From positions 20,716,501 to 20,780,500 of the forward strand of contig OZ059899.1 of NCBI GenBank assembly GCA_964057225.1: DNA of 64,000 nt. Reading direction: 5' to 3'. Source of the DNA: Auanema rhodensis. Its lineage: Eukaryota; Nematoda; Chromadorea; Rhabditida; Rhabditidae. Shown here piece by piece: positions 23,886 to 37,011 of the stretch (position 1 is the first letter of the stretch; every line of letters begins with the position of its first letter). A program made the translations under genes and the position numbers. The notes under the pieces were generated by a model. That model ran no database searches. It had not been told where the DNA came from and saw only the letters and a list, made by a program, of their open reading frames with translations.

Positions 23886-26800
23886 TTGAAAAAAGATGCA
23901 TTAGTGTATGTTGAGTTTCCATGTACACTCAACATTGCTTCCAAAAACATTTTGACAAAAATTTTTCCGAAAAATTTCAAAATAATTTCGCAAAAAGTAG
24001 ATGTTTTTAGATTCCTTTTTTCAAGGCAAAGACGATGGACATTGTTATTCAACGAAAAAATTGATTCTGCAGGGTGAAAATCGAGGATATAAGTGTGAAC
24101 TTATATCAGTTGATATCTCGGTGCATTTTTAAGCTAGCGCAAATCTGATAACACAGATCGACGCAGCTTAAAAATCCGCATCGAATGCACTATACAACAT
24201 TGAGAAACGCTTAACACAAAAATTAGTTATGATCGTTTGAAAAATGATGCATTAGTGTATGTTGAGTTTCCATGTACACTCAACATTGCTTCCAAAAACA
24301 TTTTTACAAAAATTTTTCCGAAAAATTTCGAAATAATTTCGCAAAAAGTAAATGTTTTTAGATTCCTTTCTCCAAGGCAAAGACGATGGACAATGTTATT
24401 CAACGAAAAAATTAATTCTGCAGGGTGAAAATCGAGGATATAAGTGTGAACTTATATCAGTTGATATCTCGGTGCATTTTTAAGCTAGCGCAAATCTGAT
24501 AACACAGATCGACGCAGCTTAAAAATCCGCATCGAATGCACTATACTACATTGAAAAACGCTTAATACAAAAATTAGTTATGATCGTTTGAAAAAAGATG
24601 CATTAGTGTATGTTGAGTTTCCATGTACACTCAACATTGCTTCCAAAAACATTTTTACAAAAATTTTTCCGAAAAATTTCGAAATAATTTCGCAAAAAGT
24701 AGATGTTTTTAGATTCCTTTTTTCAAGGCAAAGACGATGGACATTGTTATTCAACGAAAAAATTGATTCTGCAGGGTGAAAATCGAGGATATAAGTGTGA
24801 ACTTATATCAGTTGATATCTCGGTGCATTTTTAAGCTAGCGCAAATCTGATAACACAGATCGACGCAGCTTAAAAATCCGCATCGAATGCACTATACTAC
24901 ATTGAAAAACGCTTAATACAAAAATTAGTTATGATCGTTTGAAAAAAGATGCATTAGTGTATGTTGAGTTTCCATGTACACTCAACATTGCTTCCAAAAA
25001 CATTTTGACAAAAATTTTTCCGAAAAATTTCAAAATAATTTCGCAAAAAGTAGATGTTTTTAGATTCCTTTTTTCAAGGCAAAGACGATGGACATTGTTA
25101 TTCAACGAAAAAATTGATTCTGCAGGGTGAAAATCGAGGATATAAGTGTGAACTTATATCAGTTGATATCTCGGTGCATTTTTAAGCTAGCGCAAATCTG
25201 ATAACACGGATCGACGCAGCTTAAAAATCCGCATCGAATGCACTATACAACATTGAGAAACGCTTAACACAAAAATTAGTTATGATCGTTTGAAAAATGA
25301 TGCATTAGTGTATGTTGAGTTTCCATGTACACTCAACATTGCTTCCAAAAACATTTTTACAAAAATTTTTCCGAAAAATTTCGAAATAATTTCGCAAAAA
25401 GTAAATGTTTTTAGATTCCTTTCTCCAAGGCAAAGACGATGGACAATGTTATTCAACGAAAAAATTAATTCTGCAGGGTGAAAATCGAGGATATAAGTGT
25501 GAACTTATATCAGTTGATATCTCGGTGCATTTTTAAGCTAGCGCAAATCTGATAACACAGATCGACGCAGCTTAAAAATCCGCATCGAATGCACTATACT
25601 ACATTGAAAAACGCTTAATACAAAAATTAGTTATGATCGTTTGAAAAAAGATGCATTAGTGTATGTTGAGTTTCCATGTACACTCAACATTGCTTCCAAA
25701 AACATTTTTACAAAAATTTTTCCGAAAAATTTCGAAATAATTTCGCAAAAAGTAGATGTTTTTAAATTCCTTTTTTCAAGGCAAAGACGATGGACATTGT
25801 TATTCAACGAAAAAATTGATTCTGCAGGGTGAAAATCGAGGATATAAGTGTGAACTTATATCAGTTGATATCTCGGTGCATTTTTAAGCTAGCGCAAATC
25901 TGATAACACAGATCGACGCAGCTTAAAAATCCGCATCGAATGCACTATACTACATTGAAAAACGCTTAATACAAAAATTAGTTATGATCGTTTGAAAAAA
26001 GATGCATTAGTGTATGTTGAGTTTCCATGTACACTCAACATTGCTTCCAAAAACATTTTGACAAAAATTTTTCCGAAAAATTTCAAAATAATTTCGCAAA
26101 AAGTAGATGTTTTTAGATTCCTTTTTTCAAGGCAAAGACGATGGACATTGTTATTCAACGAAAAAATTGATTCTGCAGGGTGAAAATCGAGGATATAAGT
26201 GTGAACTTATATCAGTTGATATCTCGGTGCATTTTTAAGCTAGCGCAAATCTGATAACACAGATCGACGCAGCTTAAAAATCCGCATCGAATGCACTATA
26301 CAACATTGAGAAACGCTTAACACAAAAATTAGTTATGATCGTTTGAAAAATGATGCATTAGTGTATGTTGAGTTTCCATGTACACTCAACATTGCTTCCA
26401 AAAACATTTTTACAAAAATTTTTCCGAAAAATTTCGAAATAATTTCGCAAAAAGTAAATGTTTTTAGATTCCTTTCTCCAAGGCAAAGACGATGGACAAT
26501 GTTATTCAACGAAAAAATTAATTCTGCAGGGTGAAAATCGAGGATATAAGTGTGAACTTATATCAGTTGATATCTCGGTGCATTTTTAAGCTAGCGCAAA
26601 TCTGATAACACAGATCGACGCAGCTTAAAAATCCGCATCGAATGCACTATACTACATTGAAAAACGCTTAATACAAAAATTAGTTATGATCGTTTGAAAA
26701 AAGATGCATTAGTGTATGTTGAGTTTCCATGTACACTCAACATTGCTTCCCAAAACATTTTTACAAAAATTTTTCCGAAAAATTTCGAAATAATTTCGCA

Positions 26801-27044
26801 AAAAGTAGATGTTTTTAGATTCCTTTTTTCAAGGCAAAGACGATGGACATTGTTATTCAACGAAAAAATTGATTCTGCAGGGTGAAAATCGAGGATATAA
26901 GTGTGAACTTATATCAGTTGATATCTCGGTGCATTTTTAAGCTAGCGCAAATCTGATAACACAGATCGACGCAGCTTAAAAATCCGCATCGAATGCACTA
27001 TACTACATTGAAAAACGCTTAATACAAAAATTAGTTATGATCGT
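23886..27044 (+). repeat. Higher-order repeat: 1053-bp trimer, three copies
   Basis: The order type D, type C with ATGATGC, type A repeats at 23886, 24939 and 25992. The third copy ends in an A unit with the m58 C variant. Single examples of the same trimer occur at 9854, 13715, 17927, 18980 and 21433, so this is the commonest block of the core. Small private changes exist (AACACGGATCG near 25207; TTTTTAAATTCC near 25764). Confidence 0.85.
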
Positions 27045-28097
27045 TTGAAAAAAGATGCATTAGTGTATGTTGAGTTTCCATGTACACTCAACATTGCTTC
27101 CAAAAACATTTTTACAAAAATTTTTCCGAAAAATTTCGAAATAATTTCGCAAAAAGTAGATGTTTTTAGATTCCTTTTTTCAAGGCAAAGACGATGGACA
27201 TTGTTATTCAACGAAAAAATTGATTCTGCAGGGTGAAAATCGAGGATATAAGTGTGAACTTATATCAGTTGATATCTCGGTGCATTTTTAAGCTAGCGCA
27301 AATCTGATAACACAGATCGACGCAGCTTAAAAATCTGCATCGAATGCACTATACTACATTGAAAAACGCTTAATACAAAAATTAGTTATGATCGTTTGAA
27401 AAAAGATGCATTAGTGTATGTTGAGTTTCCATGTACACTCAACATTGCTTCCAAAAACATTTTTACAAAAATTTTTCCGAAAAATTTCGAAATAATTTCG
27501 CAAAAAGTAAATGTTTTTAGATTCCTTTCTCCAAGGCAAAGACGATGGACAATGTTATTCAACGAAAAAATTAATTCTGCAGGGTGAAAATCGAGGATAT
27601 AAGTGTGAACTTATATCAGATGATATCTCGGTGCATTTTTAAGCTAGCGCAAATCTGATAACACAGATCGACGCAGCTTAAAAATCCGCATCGAATGCAC
27701 TATACTACATTGAAAAACGCTTAATACAAAAATTAGTTATGATCGTTTGAAAAAAGATGCATTAGTGTATGTTGAGTTTCCATGTACACTCAACATTGCT
27801 TCCAAAAACATTTTTACAAAAATTTTTCCGAAAAATTTCGAAATAATTTCGCAAAAAGTAGATGTTTTTAGATTCCTTTTTTCAAGGCAAAGACGATGGA
27901 CATTGTTATTCAACGAAAAAATTGATTCTGCAGGGTGAAAATCGAGGATATAAGTGTGAACTTATATCAGTTGATATCTCGGTGCATTTTTAAGCTAGCG
28001 CAAATCTGATAACACAGATCGACGCAGCTTAAAAATCCGCATCGAATGCACTATACTACATTGAAAAACGCTTAATACAAAAATTAGTTATGATCGT

Positions 28098-28448
28098 TCG
28101 AAAAAAGATGCATTAGTGTATGTTGAGTTTCCATGTACACTCAACATTGCTTCCAAAAACATTTTTACAAAAATTTTTCCGAAAAATTTCGAAATAATTT
28201 CGCAAAAAGTAGATGTTTTTAGATTCCTTTTTTCAAGGCAAAGACGATGGACATTGTTATTCAACGAAAAAATTGATTCTGCAGGGTGAAAATCGAGGAT
28301 ATAAGTGTGAACTTATATCAGTTGATATCTCGGTGCATTTTTAAGCTAGCGCAAATCTGATAACACAGATCGACGCAGCTTAAAAATCCGCATCGAATGC
28401 ACTATACAACATTGAGAAACGCTTAACACAAAAATTAGTTATGATCGT
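28098..28448 (+). repeat. Monomer with a change at the unit-start motif
   Basis: An ordinary type A unit in which GATCGTTTGAAA reads GATCGTTCGAAA. The change removes the TTG start of the monomer open frame with no other sign of decay, which fits the view that the frame is not under selection. Confidence 0.85.
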
Positions 28449-29150
28449 TTGAAAAATGATGCATTAGTGTATGTTGAGTTTCCATGTACACTCAACATTG
28501 CTTCCAAAAACATTTTTACAAAAATTTTTCCGAAAAATTTCGAAATAATTTCGCAAAAAGTAAATGTTTTTAGATTCCTTTCTCCAAGGCAAAGACGATG
28601 GACAATGTTATTCAACGAAAAAATTAATTCTGCAGGGTGAAAATCGAGGATATAAGTGTGAACTTATATCAGTTGATATCTCGGTGCATTTTTAAGCTAG
28701 CGCAAATCTGATAACACAGATCGACGCAGCTTAAAAATCTGCATCGAATGCACTATACTACATTGAAAAACGCTTAATACAAAAATTAGTTATGATCGTT
28801 TGAAAAAAGATGCATTAGTGTATGTTGAGTTTCCATGTACACTCAACATTGCTTCCAAAAACATTTTTACAAAAATTTTTCCGAAAAATTTCGAAATAAT
28901 TTCGCAAAAAGTAAATGTTTTTAGATTCCTTTCTCCAAGGCAAAGACGATGGACAATGTTATTCAACGAAAAAATTAATTCTGCAGGGTGAAAATCGAGG
29001 ATATAAGTGTGAACTTATATCAGATGATATCTCGGTGCATTTTTAAGCTAGCGCAAATCTGATAACACAGATCGACGCAGCTTAAAAATCCGCATCGAAT
29101 GCACTATACTACATTGAAAAACGCTTAATACAAAAATTAGTTATGATCGT

Positions 29151-32100
29151 TTGAAAAAAGATGCATTAGTGTATGTTGAGTTTCCATGTACACTCAACAT
29201 TGCTTCCAAAAACATTTTTACAAAAATTTTTCCGAAAAATTTCGAAATAATTTCGCAAAAAGTAGATGTTTTTAGATTCCTTTTTTCAAGGCAAAGACGA
29301 TGGACATTGTTATTCAACGAAAAAATTGATTCTGCAGGGTGAAAATCGAGGATATAAGTGTGAACTTATATCAGTTGATATCTCGGTGCATTTTTAAGCT
29401 AGCGCAAATCTGATAACACAGATCGACGCAGCTTAAAAATCCGCATCGAATGCACTATACTACATTGAAAAACGCTTAATACAAAAATTAGTTATGATCG
29501 TTTGAAAAAAGATGCATTAGTGTATGTTGAGTTTCCATGTACACTCAACATTGCTTCCAAAAACATTTTTACAAAAATTTTTCCGAAAAATTTCGAAATA
29601 ATTTCGCAAAAAGTAGATGTTTTTAGATTCCTTTTTTCAAGGCAAAGACGATGGACATTGTTATTCAACGAAAAAATTGATTCTGCAGGGTGAAAATCGA
29701 GGATATAAGTGTGAACTTATATCAGTTGATATCTCGGTGCATTTTTAAGCTAGCGCAAATCTGATAACACAGATCGACGCAGCTTAAAAATCCGCATCGA
29801 ATGCACTATACTACATTGAAAAACGCTTAATACAAAATGTAGTTATGATCGTTTGAAAAAAGATGCATTAGTGTATGTTGAGTTTCCATGTACACTCAAC
29901 ATTGCTTCCAAAAACATTTTGACAAAAATTTTTCCGAAAAATTTCGAAATAATTTCGCAAAAAGTAGATGTTTTTAGATTCCTTTTTTCAAGGCAAAGAC
30001 GATGGACATTGTTATTCAACGAAAAAATTGATTCTGCAGGGTGAAAATCGAGGATATAAGTGTGAACTTATATCAGTTGATATCTCGGTGCATTTTTAAG
30101 CTAGCGCAAATCTGATAACACAGATCGACGCAGCTTAAAAATCCGCATCGAATGCACTATACTACATTGAAAAACGCTTAATACAAAATGTAGTTATGAT
30201 CGTTTGAAAAAAGATGCATTAGTGTATGTTGAGTTTCCATGTACACTCAACATTGCTTCCAAAAACATTTTGACAAAAATTTTTCCGAAAAATTTCGAAA
30301 TAATTTCGCAAAAAGTAGATGTTTTTAGATTCCTTTTTTCAAGGCAAAGACGATGGACATTGTTATTCAACGAAAAAATTGATTCTGCAGGGTGAAAATC
30401 GAGGATATAAGTGTGAATTTATATCAGTTGATATCTCGGTGCATTTTTAAGCTAGCGCAAATCTGATAACACAGATCGACGCAGCTTAAAAATCCGCATC
30501 GAATGCACTATACAACATTGAGAAACGCTTAATACAAAAATTAGTTATGATCGTTTGAAAAATGATGCATTAGTGTATGTTGAGTTTCCATGTACACTCA
30601 ACATTGCTTCCAAAAACATTTTGACAAAAATTTTTCCAAAAAATTTCAAAATAATTTCGCAAAAAGTAAATGTTTTTAGATTCCTTTTTCCAAGGCAAAG
30701 ACGATGGACAATGTTATTCAACGAAAAAATTAATTCTGCAGGGTGAAAATCGAGGATATAAGTGTGAATTTATATCAGTTGATATCTCGGTGCATTTTTA
30801 AGCTAGCGCAAATCTGATAACACAGATCGACGCAGCTTAAAAATCCGCATCGAATGCACTATACTACATTGAAAAACGCTTAATACAAAAATTAGTTATG
30901 ATCGTTTGAAAAAAGATGCATTAGTGTATGTTGAGTTTCCATGTACACTCAACATTGCTTCCAAAAACATTTTTACAAAAATTTTTCCGAAAAATTTCGA
31001 AATAATTTCGCAAAAAGTAGATGTTTTTAGATTCCTTTTTTCAAGGCAAAGACGATGGACATTGTTATTCAACGAAAAAATTGATTCTGCAGGGTGAAAA
31101 TCGAGGATATAAGTGTGAACTTATATCAGTTGATATCTCGGTGCATTTTTAAGCTAGCGCAAATCTGATAACACAGATCGACGCAGCTTAAAAATCCGCA
31201 TCGAATGCACTATACTACATTGAAAAACGCTTAATACAAAAATTAGTTATGATCGTTTGAAAAAAGATGCATTAGTGTATGTTGAGTTTCCATGTACACT
31301 CAACATTGCTTCCAAAAACATTTTTACAAAAATTTTTCCGAAAAATTTCGAAATAATTTCGCAAAAAGTAGATGTTTTTAGATTCCTTTTTTCAAGGCAA
31401 AGACGATGGACATTGTTATTCAACGAAAAAATTGATTCTGCAGGGTGAAAATCGAGGATATAAGTGTGAACTTATATCAGTTGATATCTCGGTGCATTTT
31501 TAAGCTAGCGCAAATCTGATAACACAGATCGACGCAGCTTAAAAATCCGCATCGAATGCACTATACTACATTGAAAAACGCTTAATACAAAATGTAGTTA
31601 TGATCGTTTGAAAAAAGATGCATTAGTGTATGTTGAGTTTCCATGTACACTCAACATTGCTTCCAAAAACATTTTGACAAAAATTTTTCCGAAAAATTTC
31701 GAAATAATTTCGCAAAAAGTAGATGTTTTTAGATTCCTTTTTTCAAGGCAAAGACGATGGACATTGTTATTCAACGAAAAAATTGATTCTGCAGGGTGAA
31801 AATCGAGGATATAAGTGTGAACTTATATCAGTTGATATCTCGGTGCATTTTTAAGCTAGCGCAAATCTGATAACACAGATCGACGCAGCTTAAAAATCCG
31901 CATCGAATGCACTATACTACATTGAAAAACGCTTAATACAAAATGTAGTTATGATCGTTTGAAAAAAGATGCATTAGTGTATGTTGAGTTTCCATGTACA
32001 CTCAACATTGCTTCCAAAAACATTTTGACAAAAATTTTTCCGAAACATTTCGAAATAATTTCGCAAAAAGTAGATGTTTTTAGATTCCTTTTTTCAAGGC

Positions 32101-32660
32101 AAAGACGATGGACATTGTTATTCAACGAAAAAATTGATTCTGCAGGGTGAAAATCGAGGATATAAGTGTGAATTTATATCAGTTGATATCTCGGTGCATT
32201 TTTAAGCTAGCGCAAATCTGATAACACAGATCGACGCAGCTTAAAAATCCGCATCGAATGCACTATACAACATTGAGAAACGCTTAATACAAAAATTAGT
32301 TATGATCGTTTGAAAAATGATGCATTAGTGTATGTTGAGTTTCCATGTACACTCAACATTGCTTCCAAAAACATTTTGACAAAAATTTTTCCAAAAAATT
32401 TCAAAATAATTTCGCAAAAAGTAAATGTTTTTAGATTCCTTTTTCCAAGGCAAAGACGATGGACAATGTTATTCAACGAAAAAATTAATTCTGCAGGGTG
32501 AAAATCGAGGATATAAGTGTGAATTTATATCAGTTGATATCTCGGTGCATTTTTAAGCTAGCGCAAATCTGATAACACAGATCGACGCAGCTTAAAAATC
32601 CGCATCGAATGCACTATACTACATTGAGAAACGCTTGATACAAAAATTAGTTATGATCGT
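29151..32660 (+). repeat. Higher-order repeat: 1755-bp pentamer, two copies
   Basis: The order A, A, A with m69 G, A with m69 G, B-like (with TTTTTCCAAGG) repeats at 29151 and 30906. Shared marks are CAAAATGTAG (29834, 30185 and 31590, 31941) and GTGAATTTATATC (30413, 30764 and 32168, 32519). One difference seen is GAAACATTTCG near 32042. The block lies next to the right edge and includes type B units, absent from the core. Confidence 0.9.
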
Positions 32661-32971
32661 TTGAACAAAGATGCATTAGTGTATGTTGAGTTTCCATGTA
32701 CACTCAACATTGCTTCCAAAAACATTTTGACAAAAATTTTTCCAAAAAATTTCAAAATAATTTCGCAAAAAGTAAATGTTTTTAGATTCCTTTCTCCAAG
32801 GCAAAGACGATGGACAATGTTATTCAACGAAAAAATTAATTCTGCAGGGTGAAAATCGAGGATATAAGTGTGAACTTATATCAGTTGATATCTCGGTGCA
32901 TTTTTAAGCTAGCGCTAATCTGATAACACAGATCGACGCAGCTTAAAAATCCGCATCAAATGCACTATACA

Positions 32972-33190
32972 ACATTGAGAAACGCTTAATACAAAAATTA
33001 GTTATGATCGTTTGAAAAATGATGCATTAGTGTATGTTGAGTTTCCATGTACACTCAACATTGCTTCCAAAAACATTTTTACAAAAATTTTTCCGAAAAA
33101 TTTCGAAGTGTACATGGAAACTCAACATACACTAATGCATCATTTTTCAAACGATCATAACTAATTTTTGTATTAAGCGTTTCTCAATGT
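32972..33190. repeat. Inversion junction between the two arrays: perfect inverted repeat, 83-bp arms, 53-bp spacer
   Basis: Bases 32972-33054 and 33108-33190 are exact reverse complements; 33055-33107 is single-copy spacer between them. The first mismatch outward is 32971/33191 (A against A), then pairing continues imperfectly through the arrays. At the break, TTTCGAA of array 1 is joined to GTGTACATGG of array 2 with at most one shared base. The step is clean, with no filler DNA or mobile element. Confidence 0.93.
33012..33107 (+). repeat. Truncated last monomer of array 1
   Basis: The unit begins normally and stops after TTTCGAA, 96 bp in, where inverted satellite starts. It has the m69 T and m84 G state of type A or C. 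Confidence 0.92.
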
Positions 33191-33501
33191 AGTATAGTGC
33201 ATTCGATGCGGATTTTTAAGCTGCGTCGATCTGTGTTATCAGATTTGCGCTAGCTTAAAAATGCACCGAGATATCAACTGATATAAGTTCACACTTATAT
33301 CCTCGATTTTCACATTGAAGAACTAATTTTTTCGTTGAATAACATTGTCCATCGTCTTTGCCTTGAAAAATGAAATCTAAAAACATCTATTTTTTGCTAA
33401 ATTATTTTGAAATTTTTCGAAAAAATTTTTGTCAAAATGTTTTTGGAAGCAATGTTGAGTGTACATGGAATCTCAACATACACTAAGGCATCATTTTTCA
33501 A

Positions 33502-35607
33502 ACGATCATAACTAATTTTTGTATTAAGCGTTTCTCAATGTAGTATAGTGCATTCGATGCGGATTTTTAAGCTGCGTCGATCTGTGTTATCAGATTTGCG
33601 CTAGCTTAAAAATGCACCGAGAAATCAACTGATATAAGTTCACACTTATATCCTCAATTTTCACCCTGAAGAATTGATTTTTTCGTTGAATAACATTGTC
33701 CATCGTCTTTGCCTTGGAAAAAGGAATCTAAAAACATTTACTTTTTGCTAAATTATTTTGAAATTTTTCGAAAAAAGTTTTGTCAAAATGTTTTTGGAAG
33801 CAATGTTGAGTGTACATGGAAACTCAACATACACTAATGCATCATTTTTCAAACGATCATAACTAATTTTTGTATTAAGCGTTTCTCAATGTAGTATAGT
33901 GCATTCAATGCGGATTTTTAAGCTGCGTCGATCTGTGTTATCAGATTTGCGCTAGCTTAAAAATGCACCGAGATATCAACTGACATAAGTTCACACTTAT
34001 ATCCTCGATTTTCACCCTGAAGAATTAGTTTTTTCGTTGAATAACATTGTCCATCGTCTTTGCCTTGAAAAAAGGAATCTAAAAACATCTACTTTTTGCT
34101 AAATTATCCTGAAATTTTTCGAAAAAATTTTTGTCAAAATGTTTTTGGAAGCAATGTTGAGTGTACATGGAATCTCAACATACACTAAGGCATCATTTTT
34201 CAAACGATCATAACTAATTTTTGTATTAAGCGTTTCTCAATGTAGTATAGTGCATTCAATGCGGATTTTTAAGCTGCGTCGATCTGTGTTATCAGATTTG
34301 CGCTAGCTTAAAAATGCACCGAGATATCAACTGATATAAGTTCACACTTATATCCTCGATTTTCACCCTGAAGAATTAATTTTTTCGTTGAATAACTTTG
34401 TCCATCGTCTTTGCCTTGAAAAAAGGAATCTAAAAACATCTACTTTTTGCTAAATTATTTTGAAATTTTTCGAAAAAATTTTTGTCAAAATGTTTTTGGA
34501 AGCAATGTTGAGTGTACATGGAATCTCAACATACACTAAGGCATCATTTTTCAAACGATCATAACTAATTTTTGTATTAAGCGTTTCTCAATGTAGTATA
34601 GTGCATTCGATGCGGATTTTTAAGCTGCGTCGATCTGTGTTATCAGATTTGCGCTAGCTTAAAAATGCACCGAGAAATCAACTGATATAAGTTCACACTT
34701 ATATCCTCAATTTTCACCCTGAAGAATTGATTTTTTCGTTGAATAACATTGTCCATCGTCTTTGCCTTGGAAAAAGGAATCTAAAAACATTTACTTTTTG
34801 CTAAATTATTTTGAAATTTTTCGAAAAAAGTTTTGTCAAAATGTTTTTGGAAGCAATGTTGAGTGTACATGGAAACTCAACATACACTAATGCATCATTT
34901 TTCAAACGATCATAACTAATTTTTGTATTAAGCGTTTCTCAATGTAGTATAGTGCATTCGATGCGGATTTTTAAGCTGCGTCGATCTGTGTTATCAGATT
35001 TGCGCTAGCTTAAAAATGCACCGAGATATCAACTGACATAAGTTCACACTTATATCCTCGATTTTCACCCTGAAGAATTAGTTTTTTCGTTGAATAACAT
35101 TGTCCATCGTCTTTGCCTTGAAAAAAGGAATCTAAAAACATCTACTTTTTGCTAAATTATCCTGAAATTTTTCGAAAAAATTTTTGTCAAAATGTTTTTG
35201 GAAGCAATGTTGAGTGTACATGGAATCTCAACATACACTAAGGCATCATTTTTCAAACGATCATAACTAATTTTTGTATTAAGCGTTTCTCAATGTAGTA
35301 TAGTGCATTCAATGCGGATTTTTAAGCTGCGTCGATCTGTGTTATCAGATTTGCGCTAGCTTAAAAATGCACCGAGATATCAACTGATATAAGTTCACAC
35401 TTATATCCTCGATTTTCACCCTGAAGAATTAATTTTTTCGTTGAATAACTTTGTCCATCGTCTTTGCCTTGAAAAAAGAAATCTAAAAACATCTACTTTT
35501 TGCTAAATTATTTTGAAATTTTTCGAAAAAATTTTTGTCAAAATGTTTTTGGAAGCAATGTTGAGTGTACATGGAATCTCAACATACACTAAGGCATCAT
35601 TTTTCAA
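33502..35607 (-). repeat. Higher-order repeat in array 2: 1053-bp trimer, two copies
   Basis: Copies 33502-34554 and 34555-35607 share CCGAGAAATCAAC (33617, 34670), TCCTCAATTTTC, GAAAAAAGTTTTGTC, TGACATAAG (33982, 35035) and AATTATCCTGAAA (about 34103, 35156). The first of these marks occurs a third time in the unit 35608-35958, which suggests the trimer once continued. Confidence 0.85.
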
Positions 35608-37011
35608 ACGATCATAACTAATTTTTGTATTAAGCGTTTCTCAATGTAGTATAGTGCATTCGATGCGGATTTTTAAGCTGCGTCGATCTGTGTTATCAGA
35701 TTTGCGCTAGCTTAAAAATGCACCGAGAAATCAACTGATATAAGTTCACAATTATATCCTCGATTTTCACCCTGCAGAATTAATTTTTTCGTTGAATAAC
35801 TTTGTCCATCGTCTTTGCCTTGAAAAAAGGAATCTAAAAACATCTACTATTTGCGAAATTATTTTGAATTTTTTCGGAAACATTTTTGTAAAAATGTTTT
35901 TGGAAGCAATGTTGAGTGTACATGGAATCTCAACATACACTAAGGCATCATTTTTCAAACGATCATAACTAATTTTTGTATTAAGCGTTTCTCAATGTAG
36001 TATGGTGCTTTCGATGCGGATTTTTAAGTTGCGTCGATCTGTGTTATCAGATTTGCGCTAGCTTAAAAATGCACCGAGATATCAACTGATATAAGTTCAC
36101 ACTTATATCCTCGATTTTCACCCTGAAGAATTAATTTTTTCGTTGAATAACATTGTCCATCGTCTTTGCCTTGAAAAATGAAATCTAAAAACATCTATTT
36201 TTTGCTAAATTATTTTGAAATTTTTCGAAAAAAGTTTTGTCAAAATGTTTTTGGAAGCAATGTTGAGTGTACATGGAAACTCAACATACACTAATGCATC
36301 ATTTTTCAAACGATCATAACTAATTTTTGTATTAAGCGTTTCTCAATGTAGTATAGTGCATTCGATGCGGATTTTTAAGCTGCGTCGATCTGTGTTATCA
36401 GATTTGCGCTAGCTTAAAAATGCACCGAGATATCAACTGATATAAGTTCACACTTATATCCTCGATTTTCACCCTGAAGAATTAATTTTTTCGTTGAATA
36501 ACATTGTCCATCGTCTTTGCCTTGAAAAAAGGAATCTAAAAACATCTACTTTTTGCTAAATTATTTTGAAATTTTTCGAAAAAATTTTTGTCAAAATGTT
36601 TTTGGAAGCAATGTTGAGTGTACATGGAATCTCAACATACACTAAGGCATCATTTTTCAAACGATCATAACTAATTTTTGTATTAAGCGTTTCTCAATGT
36701 AGTATAGTGCATTCAATGCGGATTTTTAAGCTGCGTCGATCTGTGTTATCAGCTTTGCGCTAGCTTAAAAATGCACCGAGATATCAACTGATATAAGTTC
36801 ACAATTATATCCTCGATTTTCACATTGAAGAACTAATTTTTTCGTTGAATAACATTGTCCATCGTCTTTGCCTTGAAAGAAGGAATCTAAAAACATCTAC
36901 TTTTTGCTAAATTATTTTGAAATTTTTCGAAAAAATTTTTGTCAAAATGTTTTTGGAAGCAATGTTGAGTGTACATGGAATCTCAACATACACTAAGGCA
37001 TCATTTTTCAA

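Larger units (their letters stand above)
19682..24587 (+). repeat. Higher-order repeat: 2453-bp 7-mer, two copies
   Basis: Units 19682-22134 and 22135-24587 match in order and share four rare variants at the same places: AAAATGGATTC (19855 and 22308), a 4-bp deletion giving AAAATTCTGCAG (about 20205 and 22658), CATGTAAACTC (20415 and 22868) and TTATATAAGTTG (20946 and 23399). Because of the deletion each copy is 7 x 351 minus 4 bp. Two differences were noticed by eye (m94 in the units at 20380 and 22833; CGCTAAATAC near 22457). This is strong evidence of a recent segmental duplication within the array. Confidence 0.92.
2865..33107 (+). repeat. Satellite array 1: about 86 head-to-tail copies of a 351-bp monomer, + orientation
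   Basis: The same sequence recurs every 351 bp, with 85 complete units from 3183 to 33011, a 318-bp partial unit at the left and a 96-bp partial unit at the right. Unit start is set here at the TTGAAAAA motif (3183). Only three units differ in length: one is 353 bp and two are 347 bp. Every unit examined has one PstI site (CTGCAG), one NheI site (GCTAGC), one EcoRV site (GATATC) and one NsiI site (ATGCAT). Units fall into types by monomer positions m94 and m115: A (G,G), B (A,A), C (G,A) and D (A,G). Type B is confined to units near the two edges; C and D are found only from about 8.1 to 29.2 kb. Long homogeneous arrays like this are typical of centromeric or pericentromeric DNA. Confidence 0.98.

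Noticed and set aside
3183-32852. Open frame of 63 codons in almost every + monomer
   Set aside because: It starts at TTG, has no ATG, recurs only because the repeat is conserved, and is broken without consequence in some units (7746, 28098). Differences between units are mostly amino-acid changing, and no promoter is seen.
2865-33107. CRISPR-like regular repeats
   Set aside because: Units are 351 bp with no unique spacers; this is a tandem satellite in eukaryotic DNA.
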